A stretch of DNA of 64,000 bases from Gammaproteobacteria bacterium (GTDB lineage Bacteria; Pseudomonadota; Gammaproteobacteria; Chromatiales; Chromatiaceae). Shown piece by piece: positions 27,619-35,555 of this stretch. The notes under the pieces are model-generated. The model searched no databases and was not told where the DNA came from. It saw only the letters and a list, made by a program, of their open reading frames with translations. The translations under genes and the position numbers were made by a program. Each line of letters starts with the position of its first letter. Position 1 is the stretch's first letter. The stretch covers positions 141,112 to 205,111 of the forward strand of contig JAGRGQ010000001.1 of NCBI GenBank assembly GCA_020445405.1. Direction: 5' to 3'.

Positions 27619-30348
27619 ATGCATCAGCAAGGCGTAGCGGCGTTTCCATATTACTTCGTGGGTATCAATTCCCTGGCGGAACTCGCCACCCGCCAGGACC
27701 GCGTTTGCGTACTCAACATCACCGGCGGTGAAAGCCGGACGGTTACGCCCGTCAGCCACACCTATTCAGGCGGGAATATCGTCTGCGGTACCGCTCCCGG
27801 CCGTTCCGGTACGGTAATGAAGACACCGAAGGGAAACATCCCCGTTTACAACAACATCGCAGAAGCGATGGAAGCTGGACACAAGTTCAACGTGGTGGTG
27901 ATCTATCTGCCGCCGTCGGGCGTTCGTGACGGTGTGCTGGAAGCGCTTCGAATCAATCCGGATCTGAAGAAAATAGTTATTCTCACGGAAAAGGTGCCGG
28001 TTCACGATGCCCGGATAATCCGTTCCCTCGGCCAGATGTACGGCGTCGATATATTCGGCGCCAACTGCCTCGGCATCGCAGACGCCCATAACCGTGTGCG
28101 CATCGGAGGCGCATTGGGCGGCAATGCACCGGCGGAGTCTCTGCGTCCCGGCTCGATCGCGATTTTTTCGAATTCCGGAAATTTCACCACGACGATCGCA
28201 GTCTATCTGGCAACGGCGGGTTGGGGCACCACGGTGTCGATCTCCTCGGGCAAGGATGTCTACATTCACTATGCCGCTCCCGAGTTCACGCACGCCTTCC
28301 ATAATGACTATCGCACCAAAGCCGCGGTCCTTTACGTCGAGCCAGGCGGTTACTACGAAAAGGATCTGGTGTTCGAGAAACCGGTGATTGCATGCATCGT
28401 TGGCCGCTGGAAGGCAAAACTCACCCGGGCCTGCGGTCATGCGGGGGCCATATCCGGCAGCGGAGACAATGCCATCGCCAAGGAGAAATGGTTCATGGAG
28501 AAATTCGGGGTGAACGCGCTTTACACCCCGGAAAATCCGGTCTGTACCAGGAAAGGTGCGGTGGTAACCAATATCGCGTACCTGCCCGCCGCGATGAGCG
28601 CGGTGATGAAGCTGAATGAAGTCAATCCCGATTTCAGACCCGAAGGCGATCTCTCCCTGAAGTGCTGGTTCAGAAATACGCAGAATATCGCGCTTCCGGA
28701 GCATCTCAATCCGCCGTTGGTGAGGGCAATCGCACCCTATGACGCGCAGATTGAGGGTCTGGGCGAACAGATAGGGGCGATCTTCCCCCGTCAGCCGATG
28801 AAGGATGCCTCCGGTGCGTCCATGATGGATCCCAAAACCCAGGTGACTCAACTGCACGGGACCAGTGTGCTGGATGCCGCCACCCACGCTTTCGAGGAGA
28901 ACCTGGTCAAGAGTCTGATCCGGGTTTATCCGCGTGAGAATGGAAGAGCGCTCGTCAATGTGGCGTTGAACGCCTACGTCAATCAGTATGGATCCGTTGG
29001 TCTGACCGCTGCAGATGCGGCACGTGCGGCGGGGAACAGCCCCAATACCGCGTTGTGCGCTGCAATCGCATTGCAGGGACCGAACCAGATGGAGCCGGCT
29101 CGCATGGCAGTCGCTGCGCTGGTGGATCTGTTCAAGAAAAGCGGACTGCAGGATCCCGAGGATACTGAATTCGATTTCTCGGCTCAGCTCGCACGGGCAA
29201 ATACCGGGAACATGCGCGATCTGCTGATTTCGGAAGCGGATTGCGTAAAAGGGAGTGTCATGCTGAATGCGCTGAAAGCCAAAGGCGCCAAGTCGGTCTT
29301 TATCGATTTTGTAAAGGCTTTGGCGAAGCAGACGAATGGCAGGGTCCGGGCCCAGGTCGTGGTGGCGGCGATAATGACTCATCTTGGCTGGCGGCCCATG
29401 CTGCGCAAGCGCATCGCGGCGCTGACCGTGGAAAACATGCCCTGGCACTTCAGAATATTCAGTACGATGGTGGGTTGCGCAGCCAGCGCCGAACTGCACA
29501 CCAAGGAACGCTTCTGTGGCGTGGAGAACGAAGAACTGATCAACGACTGGTCATTTGCCGAGACCGCCCACCTCGCGCTGTTCGGAAGCCGGCCAAGCAA
29601 GGGTGAGCTGTTTGCATTCTCGATACTGCTAGGACTGATCGTCAGCAATGGTCCCGGCACTATCTCCGCCCAGGGACCGAAAGGCGCGGTGAGCGCAGAC
29701 GGTCCGGAAGCACCGAAAAGGGTGCAGATCAACAAAGGTTATGTCGGCTTCCTCTCCCATACCGGATATGCGCATGGAGGAAACGGCTTCGAGGCGATTG
29801 CTTTTCTGTTGGAACGGTTTCGCGATTCCGGCCTTGAGGATCCGGGAAACACCGAACACGGGTTGAACCTGAAAGAGATGGCGGCATTCTATGCCCGGGA
29901 GTACATGGGCTACAAGAAAAAGGCCAAGGCGGAAGGGGAGATCTCCTACGCTAAAATACCCTGCATCAATCACCCGATATTCAAGGGCGAGGATGTCAAT
30001 TTCGATCCGCGCGAGGTGTTTGTCAACGAATTGTTGAAAAATCAGGGGAGCTACAATGTCTTCCTCGATTTCTACCATGAACTGGTTCAGGCGCTGTTCA
30101 CCGCCGGAGTCTCCAGCAACGTCTACTGCGTCAATATCGACGCGGTGATAGCGGTGATTCTGCTGAAAATGCTGTGGCGCCCCTATATGGACGGCAGTGT
30201 CAGCGAAAGCACAATGGAGTCGGCCGCCTTTACCACATTCCTGTTCGGCAGAATGGTCGGTACCGCGGCGGAGATCGACGACCACACCAACCGGGGTCGA
30301 AATATGGATACCCGTACACCGGCAAGCAAGTGCAGTTACGTAGGTTGA
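27619..30348 (+). CDS. aclA: ATP-citrate lyase large subunit, divergent long (type II-like) form
   Basis: 909 residues against about 600 in the Chlorobium-type subunit. Residues 1 to about 330 are succinyl-CoA synthetase alpha-like with the phosphohistidine loop CGHAGAISGSG (His274). The rest holds two related citrate-synthase-like modules, as judged by matching pieces: SGLQDPEDTE at 508 versus SGLEDPGNTE at 737, and QVVVAAIMTHLGWRP at 579 versus DAVIAVILLKMLWRP at 841. By eye against human ACLY, module 2 keeps the catalytic Asp (Asp841) and one His (His785) but has Asn677 at the other His; module 1 has Gln579 at the Asp. AGGGG precedes the ATG. Divergent type II forms are known from tubeworm symbionts and some other autotrophs. 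Confidence 0.88.
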   Translation: MHQQGVAAFPYYFVGINSLAELATRQDRVCVLNITGGESRTVTPVSHTYSGGNIVCGTAPGRSGTVMKTPKGNIPVYNNIAEAMEAGHKFNVVVIYLPPSGVRDGVLEALRINPDLKKIVILTEKVPVHDARIIRSLGQMYGVDIFGANCLGIADAHNRVRIGGALGGNAPAESLRPGSIAIFSNSGNFTTTIAVYLATAGWGTTVSISSGKDVYIHYAAPEFTHAFHNDYRTKAAVLYVEPGGYYEKDLVFEKPVIACIVGRWKAKLTRACGHAGAISGSGDNAIAKEKWFMEKFGVNALYTPENPVCTRKGAVVTNIAYLPAAMSAVMKLNEVNPDFRPEGDLSLKCWFRNTQNIALPEHLNPPLVRAIAPYDAQIEGLGEQIGAIFPRQPMKDASGASMMDPKTQVTQLHGTSVLDAATHAFEENLVKSLIRVYPRENGRALVNVALNAYVNQYGSVGLTAADAARAAGNSPNTALCAAIALQGPNQMEPARMAVAALVDLFKKSGLQDPEDTEFDFSAQLARANTGNMRDLLISEADCVKGSVMLNALKAKGAKSVFIDFVKALAKQTNGRVRAQVVVAAIMTHLGWRPMLRKRIAALTVENMPWHFRIFSTMVGCAASAELHTKERFCGVENEELINDWSFAETAHLALFGSRPSKGELFAFSILLGLIVSNGPGTISAQGPKGAVSADGPEAPKRVQINKGYVGFLSHTGYAHGGNGFEAIAFLLERFRDSGLEDPGNTEHGLNLKEMAAFYAREYMGYKKKAKAEGEISYAKIPCINHPIFKGEDVNFDPREVFVNELLKNQGSYNVFLDFYHELVQALFTAGVSSNVYCVNIDAVIAVILLKMLWRPYMDGSVSESTMESAAFTTFLFGRMVGTAAEIDDHTNRGRNMDTRTPASKCSYVG

Positions 30349-30467
30349 GCAATGGTTCCGGTCGCAGGTCTGCGCGCCGGTTTACCCGCAGAGACCTGGG
30401 CTTTACCGGCTATCGTCGGCGTTTCGAATAGATCTGTTCCCCGAAGAAGAGGGGGGTACATGCAATA

Positions 30468-30905
30468 ATGGCGCTCCATAGTGAAACGCGGACGTTGCCG
30501 TTTACGCCGGAACAGATATTCGATCTGGTGGCCGACGTGGAGCGCTACCCGGATTTTTTACCCCTCTGGCATGCGGCCAGTACCCGCCGTTCCAAACTGG
30601 ACGGGAATGTCTACTATACCGAACAGACGCTGCAATTTGGTCCGCTGCGTAAAACATTTCGCACCGAAACCAGCATGCAGCGGCCAAGTCGGATTCATAT
30701 CATCTCCGATGATCCGCTGTTTGATGAATTTGTCATCCAGTGGGATTTGAAATCTTTACCGGAACGGATGTGCCGGATAGATTTCTCGCTGCGTTGCAGC
30801 GTTGCCCCGCTGATGCTGCGCCCGATCACCGAAATGGTTCTTGGCGAAGCCTCCCAGGGCATCGTCAATGCATTTGAACGAAGAGCCTATGCCATGTACC
30901 GCTGA
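30468..30905 (+). CDS. Coq10/RatA-family START-like lipid-binding protein
   Basis: 145 residues of the SRPBCC fold: PEQIFDLVADVERYPDFLPLW near the start, FGPLRKTFRTE, and the C-terminal helix GIVNAFERRAYAMY. Coq10 members bind ubiquinone and support its use in respiration; E. coli RatA is a relative reported to affect ribosomes. No ratB-like partner lies beside it. Instead it sits between ATP-citrate lyase and the rhodoquinone gene rquA (convergent, 24 bp apart), which makes a quinone-chaperone role attractive; that is inference. Confidence 0.75.
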   Translation: MALHSETRTLPFTPEQIFDLVADVERYPDFLPLWHAASTRRSKLDGNVYYTEQTLQFGPLRKTFRTETSMQRPSRIHIISDDPLFDEFVIQWDLKSLPERMCRIDFSLRCSVAPLMLRPITEMVLGEASQGIVNAFERRAYAMYR

Positions 30906-30929
30906 CGCTCCGTTGCTTTCTCGTCACAA

Positions 30930-31667
30930 CTATTTTTCTATTACGACCTTCTGGTAGAGACCACCGAAATAGGTCTTCTTTTCCACCGAACGCAGCGGCG
31001 TATCCGCAGCCACCCAATCGGTAATCTCCGTTCGCCACAAATCCAGCGCAAATGGCTCCAGTGTTCTGAATATCAGCGGCATCAGATATCGGTGGGGGTG
31101 CAACCAGAAAGGTCTGTGATAATCGACAAAGATCAACTTCCCGCCTGGTTTGAGTACGCGCAATGCCTCTGTTGCCGCGTTTTTTCTCACCTCTTCAGGA
31201 AGTTCGTGCAGCAGAAAAAACATAAGCACCTGATCGAAGGAGCAGTCATCGAACCTGAGTCTGGCTGCATCCTGGCATTCGAGAACTACTTTACTCCCGT
31301 TCAGCTTGCGCGACAGATTTTCCAGTTGGATCGGCGCCACATCCACCACATCGAGACGCGCGTCCGCTCCATGCCGCTGTGCCAGTTTCGGAGTGAGGTT
31401 TCCATAGACGCAGGCCACCTGCAGCGTGCGGCCGCTGATGGTTCGCCCCATCTCTTCCAAAGTGGCATCTCTGAGTCGCGCATAATTTCCCCACAGGATA
31501 CCGTTGATCACCCATTGCTGTTCAAAGAAGCGCATACTCCGGGGGTGCAGGTAGGCCCACCAGTAATTCTTTTTTAAGTAATTGGGAACAGCAGCCGGAG
31601 GTACCGCTTTCTCTTCGAATCCATCGATCACCGGTTCAGCAATACTTTGGACTGCATTTTTCTGCAT
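30930..31667 (-). CDS. rquA: Rhodoquinone biosynthesis methyltransferase-like enzyme RquA
   Basis: 245 residues. The N-terminal motif YLKKNYWWAYLHPRSMRFFE and WGNYARLRDATLEEMG are features I recognise from RquA. A degenerate class I SAM-binding core follows: VACVYGNLTPKLA in place of the usual glycine-rich motif, then LRFDDCSFDQVLMFFLLHELP. RquA replaces a methoxy group of ubiquinone with an amino group, giving rhodoquinone, a low-potential quinone used for fumarate reduction. It is divergent from frdA across 535 bp. A generic methyltransferase is the alternative, but the YWWAY and CVYG motifs argue against that. Confidence 0.85.
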   Translation of the reverse strand: MQKNAVQSIAEPVIDGFEEKAVPPAAVPNYLKKNYWWAYLHPRSMRFFEQQWVINGILWGNYARLRDATLEEMGRTISGRTLQVACVYGNLTPKLAQRHGADARLDVVDVAPIQLENLSRKLNGSKVVLECQDAARLRFDDCSFDQVLMFFLLHELPEEVRKNAATEALRVLKPGGKLIFVDYHRPFWLHPHRYLMPLIFRTLEPFALDLWRTEITDWVAADTPLRSVEKKTYFGGLYQKVVIEK

Positions 31668-32202
31668 TATTATCTCTCTGGGTCGCTTTTCGATTATCGT
31701 TGGTTATTGGGAAACGCAACAGTGTCTTCGGTTGGCTGTCCGTTAAATACATTCTACATCAGCGTTTCCATCCATCTGCCGCCCATTTGTATTTTGTTAT
31801 TGTAATCCGTAAAAATGTCGGGCAGATGCCCAGACTGTTACGGAAGCAAAAAAACTGATACATCTCTGTCATCGGTAAAGAAATGGCAGATCAGCGTCAC
31901 AGCACCAATTGGCACAATACAGAATTTATATAAGAAACCATTAAAACTGTTATCGGGCGAATGGATACTTGGATCGATGCCAAGTCTGCTTGTATACTCC
32001 CTTTTATTATCCAGCCTCCTTTATAATACTCTGTAACACTGTTGTCACAACAGATGCCAATAATATTTACTGATAAGTATAATCGCCAGGTTAATAGAGT
32101 CGCTGTATCACTATTCATCCCTGCTTCGATCCAGGGATTTATAACAAGTATGCAAGCTGCCGGTGGCTGCTTTATCCCGCCTGCAGGACGAGGGGAAAAT
32201 AG
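31668..32202. other. Divergent rquA-frdA control region
   Basis: 535 bases, clearly more AT-rich than the surroundings, with no convincing gene. TATAAT-like boxes occur at 32022 and 32078 on the + strand, without good -35 partners. A GTTGT-C-ACAAC palindrome (32041-32051) could be an operator. An 8-bp inverted pair (31773-31780 and 31821-31828) is probably chance. The last 15 bases hold the GAGGGG ribosome-binding site of frdA. Confidence 0.4.
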
Positions 32203-33993
32203 ATGGAGATAATCAAAACCGATGTCGCAATCATCGGTGCAGGAGGGGCTGGGCTCAGAGCGGCCATAGCCGTTGCAGAGAGTGATCCCGGTCTTAAAGT
32301 TGCATTGATCTCAAAAGTCTACCCCATGCGCAGCCATACGGTGGCGGCGGAAGGGGGTGCGGCGGGCGTAAAAAAACCAACCGACAGCCTGGAGTACCAC
32401 TTCCATGACACCGTGGGCGGAGGCGACTGGCTGTGCGAGCAGGATGTTGTGGAATACTTCGTCTCCCAGGCCCCGGTGGAACTGACCCAGCTTGAACATT
32501 GGGGTTGCCCGTGGAGCCGGACGGAAGATGGCCATGTCAATGTGCGGGCGTTTGGCGGCATGAAGATCGAGCGCACCTGGTTTGCGGCCGACAAGTCCGG
32601 ATTTCATATTCTTCACACACTGTTCCAGACCTCAATCAAGTATCCCTCAATCAGGCGCTTTGACGAGCACTTCTGCGTCGACCTCGTCGAAGAGGACGGC
32701 CGGTGTCTGGGCGTCGTGGTCATCGAAACGTCGACGGGTGAGTTCAGTCTGATCGAAGCCAAGTCCGTGATAATTGCAACCGGCGGAGCGGGGCGTGTCT
32801 TCCGCGAAAGCACTCTCGGCGGCATCGTCACCGGCGATGGCATGGCACTGGCCTATCGTCACGGTGTCGCTTTGCGCGATATGGAATTTGTGCAGTATCA
32901 CCCGACCTGCATGCCGGTTACGGGGCTGCTCTTTACCGAGGCCTGTCGCGGCGAGGGCGGATATCTGGTGAACAAGGACGGTTACCGCTACCTGCAGGAT
33001 TACGGTCTTGGCCCGCTGCAGGAGAAGCCAAAGAACAAATACATGGAACTCGGTCCGCGCGACCGACTCAGCCAGGCATTCTTCTTTGAAAAACAGCAGG
33101 GCCGAACCATCGAGCATCCGACGCTCGGTTCGGTGGTGCATCTCGATCTGCGCCATCTCGGCGAAGCCTATCTGCACGAGCGGCTGCCACTGATTTACGA
33201 AATGGCCGAAACCTTCATGGGGATCGATCCCGCCAAGCAACCGATCCCGGTTCGCCCCGGGGTGCACTACACCATGGGCGGCATCAAGGTCGACGGCAGG
33301 TGCGCCACGTCGCTTCAGGGCCTTTACGCGATCGGCGAATGTGCGAGCGTCGGCCTTCACGGCGCCAACCGCCTGGGTTCGAACTCTCTGACTGAACTGC
33401 TTGTCTTCGGCAAAGTGGCCGGTGTCGAAGCCGCCGGAAATGCGAAATCTTCCGCGCCCGGGAATTCGTCAAATCTGCTTGAACAGGCAAAAGCGGTGGA
33501 ACAACGCGCCACTGAACTGAAAACCAAAACGGACGGAACAGAGAAAATCGCGGTGATCCGCAAGGAGATGGCGCAAACGATGGAAGAGGGTTGCGGCATC
33601 TACCGCGTCGAGAAGACCATGCAGGCCACTTGCGACAAACTTGCCGAATTGCGCGAGCGTTTCAAGCGTATCAACATCGACGACAAGTCCAGCGTCTTCA
33701 ATACCGAGTGGCTTACCGCGATCGAACTGGACAACCAGCTCGACGTGGCGCTTTCCATGGCGCACTCAGCGATCAACCGCAAAGAGTCCCGTGGCGCGCA
33801 CCAGCGTCTCGACGGCTACGAAAAGCGTGACGACGTAAACTTCCTGAAGCATTCCGAAGCCTACTACGTTGCCGGCGGCGTACCGCGTATTGCGTTGGGT
33901 GATGTCAAGATCACCAAATCGCAACCGGCCGAGCGGGTGTATGGTGCCGCGGGTGAAAAGGCAGACCAGGAAAGGAAAGAGTCCCATGACTGA
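32203..33993 (+). CDS. frdA: Fumarate reductase flavoprotein subunit
   Basis: 596 residues with FAD-binding VAIIGAGGAGLRAA, the covalent-flavin His in MRSHTVAAEGG, the active-site loops HPTCMPVTGLLFTEACRGEGG and RPGVHYTMGGI, and the C-terminal RKESRGAHQRLD. It reduces fumarate to succinate with electrons from FrdB. Residue 50 is Glu, as in E. coli FrdA (Glu49); E. coli succinate dehydrogenase has Gln there. This favours the fumarate-reducing assignment, as does the E. coli-type FrdCD anchor downstream. GAGGGG precedes the ATG. frdB overlaps its end by 8 bases. Confidence 0.93.
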   Translation: MEIIKTDVAIIGAGGAGLRAAIAVAESDPGLKVALISKVYPMRSHTVAAEGGAAGVKKPTDSLEYHFHDTVGGGDWLCEQDVVEYFVSQAPVELTQLEHWGCPWSRTEDGHVNVRAFGGMKIERTWFAADKSGFHILHTLFQTSIKYPSIRRFDEHFCVDLVEEDGRCLGVVVIETSTGEFSLIEAKSVIIATGGAGRVFRESTLGGIVTGDGMALAYRHGVALRDMEFVQYHPTCMPVTGLLFTEACRGEGGYLVNKDGYRYLQDYGLGPLQEKPKNKYMELGPRDRLSQAFFFEKQQGRTIEHPTLGSVVHLDLRHLGEAYLHERLPLIYEMAETFMGIDPAKQPIPVRPGVHYTMGGIKVDGRCATSLQGLYAIGECASVGLHGANRLGSNSLTELLVFGKVAGVEAAGNAKSSAPGNSSNLLEQAKAVEQRATELKTKTDGTEKIAVIRKEMAQTMEEGCGIYRVEKTMQATCDKLAELRERFKRINIDDKSSVFNTEWLTAIELDNQLDVALSMAHSAINRKESRGAHQRLDGYEKRDDVNFLKHSEAYYVAGGVPRIALGDVKITKSQPAERVYGAAGEKADQERKESHD

Positions 33994-34741
33994 GAACCTG
34001 AAAATCATTGAAATCGAGGTTCTACGCTATAACCCGGAGAGCGACCAGGAACCTCATCTGGAAGTTTACAGCGTCCCGTTTTCCGATGACATGTCGGTTT
34101 TGCAGGGAGTGCAATACATCAAGGACAACTTCGACGGTTCGCTGACGTTCCGCTGGTCCTGCCGGATGGCCATCTGCGGCAGTTGCGGCATGATGATCAA
34201 CGGCATCCCCAAGCTGTCGTGCGAGACTTTCCTGCGCGACTACTATCCGGACCGGATCCGCGTCGAAGCGATGGCCCACTTCCCGATAGAAAAGGATCTG
34301 GTGGTCGATTTAAGCGGCTTCATCGAGAAACTCGAGAGCATCCAGCCCTACATCATTCCAAAGGAGCCGCGTTCGCTCGATCAGGGTGAATATATCCAGT
34401 CACCCAAACAGTTCAACGACTACATCCAGTTTACCTCCTGCATCAACTGCACCCTGTGCTACGCTGCCTGCCCGCAGTTTGGCCTCAACCCTGATTTCAT
34501 CGGCCCCGGCGCCATAGCCCTGCTGCATCGCTACAACATGGACTCACGCGACGGTGCCGCAGCGGAGCGGATGGAATTGGTTGCGTCCGAAGAGGGTGTC
34601 TTCAACTGCAGTGCGGTCGGGTATTGTTCGGAAGTCTGTCCAAAGCATGTCGATCCGGCCAACGCCGTCAACATCAACAAAACAAACGCAGCGAAGGATT
34701 ACTTCCTGCGCTTTCTCTCTCCGAAAGGAGGTGCCAAATGA
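33986..34741 (+). CDS. frdB: Fumarate reductase iron-sulfur subunit
   Basis: 251 residues from the ATG inside the end of frdA, with AAGGAAAGAG upstream. All three clusters are visible: [2Fe-2S] in CRMAICGSCGMMING, [4Fe-4S] in CINCTLCYAACP, and [3Fe-4S] in CSAVGYCSEVCPKHVDP. It passes electrons from the quinol site at FrdCD to the flavin. The gene overlaps frdC by ATGA, typical of translational coupling. Confidence 0.95.
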   Translation: MTENLKIIEIEVLRYNPESDQEPHLEVYSVPFSDDMSVLQGVQYIKDNFDGSLTFRWSCRMAICGSCGMMINGIPKLSCETFLRDYYPDRIRVEAMAHFPIEKDLVVDLSGFIEKLESIQPYIIPKEPRSLDQGEYIQSPKQFNDYIQFTSCINCTLCYAACPQFGLNPDFIGPGAIALLHRYNMDSRDGAAAERMELVASEEGVFNCSAVGYCSEVCPKHVDPANAVNINKTNAAKDYFLRFLSPKGGAK

Positions 34742-35136
34742 GCAAGCGTCGTCCCTATGTCCGCTCGATGGAGGGTTGGTGGAAGAAGAACCCCTATTTC
34801 GTAGAGTACATGATTCACGAAAGCACGGCCCTGTTCGTGGCTGGTTACGCTTTCGTTCTGTTGGTCGGTTTGATCCGTCTGGGGCAGGGCGAGGCCGCCT
34901 GGAACGGCTGGCTGGAGGCCATGCAATCTCCGCTGTCGCTGATCTTTCACCTGGTTTTTCTGGTTGCCATCGCCTACCACACCTATACCTGGTTCAAGAT
35001 CATGCCCATCACCATGCCGCCGATTATCGTCGGTGGAAAGCGGGTAGGGCCAGGCGTCATTACCGGCAGCGGACTGTTAGCGGCTGTCGGAGTCAGTCTG
35101 GTGATGCTTGTTCTGGTTTTCTGGTTCGGAGGTTAG
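34738..35136 (+). CDS. frdC: Fumarate reductase membrane anchor subunit C
   Basis: 132 residues from the ATG that overlaps the frdB stop. Three membrane segments follow a hydrophilic start containing RSMEGWWKKNPYFVEYMIHE, the FrdC N-terminal signature. Helix 2 has LIFHLVFLVAIAYHTYTWFK. With FrdD it binds quinol and anchors FrdAB on the cytoplasmic face. Given rquA nearby, the donor is probably rhodoquinol (inference). Confidence 0.92.
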   Translation: MSKRRPYVRSMEGWWKKNPYFVEYMIHESTALFVAGYAFVLLVGLIRLGQGEAAWNGWLEAMQSPLSLIFHLVFLVAIAYHTYTWFKIMPITMPPIIVGGKRVGPGVITGSGLLAAVGVSLVMLVLVFWFGG

Positions 35137-35140
35137 CATT

Positions 35141-35509
35141 ATGAAATCTGGACTGAAACGTTCCAATGCGCCGATATTCTGGAGCCTGTTTGGTGCCGGA
35201 GGGATGTTGTCAGCGCTTTTTGGACCTGCGCTGGTGTTTATCACCGGGATCGCGGTGCCCTTTGGTTTTCTGCTCCCGGCAGACGCGATGAGCTATCCCA
35301 AGATGCTGGCGTTTGCGCAGAACCTCATCGGCAAGGGGTTCATCCTGGCGGTGATAGCCCTGTTTCTGTGGTTTGCCGCGCATCGCATATATCATTCCCT
35401 GCACGAGTTCGGTATTCATGCCGGTCTTGCGGCAAAACTGATCTGCTACGGCTCGGCTTTCGTCGCCACGGTAATTTCCGTGGTGGTGTTGCTGGGACTG
35501 GGCTTCTGA
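35141..35509 (+). CDS. frdD: Fumarate reductase membrane anchor subunit D
   Basis: 122 residues from the ATG at 35141, with GGAGG nine bases upstream and 4 bp after frdC. The start KRSNAPIFWSLFGAGGMLSALFGP is the FrdD signature. Three membrane helices follow, including FAAHRIYHSLHEFGIH. It completes a heme-free E. coli-type four-subunit enzyme. The converging lipoprotein gene ends 46 bp downstream. Confidence 0.92.
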   Translation: MKSGLKRSNAPIFWSLFGAGGMLSALFGPALVFITGIAVPFGFLLPADAMSYPKMLAFAQNLIGKGFILAVIALFLWFAAHRIYHSLHEFGIHAGLAAKLICYGSAFVATVISVVVLLGLGF

Positions 35510-35555
35510 GCTTCGTTGGTTTTGTTAAGGAGCAATAACCGAAAGGCATTGCACC

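Noticed and set aside
30468..30905. RatA as half of a toxin-antitoxin pair
   Set aside because: No RatB-like gene beside it; the quinone context fits better.
31815..32036. 73-codon + strand frame in the rquA-frdA gap
   Set aside because: No ribosome-binding site, unlike neighbouring codon use, and it covers likely promoter sequence.
32203..35509. Succinate dehydrogenase instead of fumarate reductase
   Set aside because: FrdC/FrdD-type anchors, Glu50 in FrdA and the rquA/acl neighbourhood favour fumarate reductase, although the reaction is reversible.
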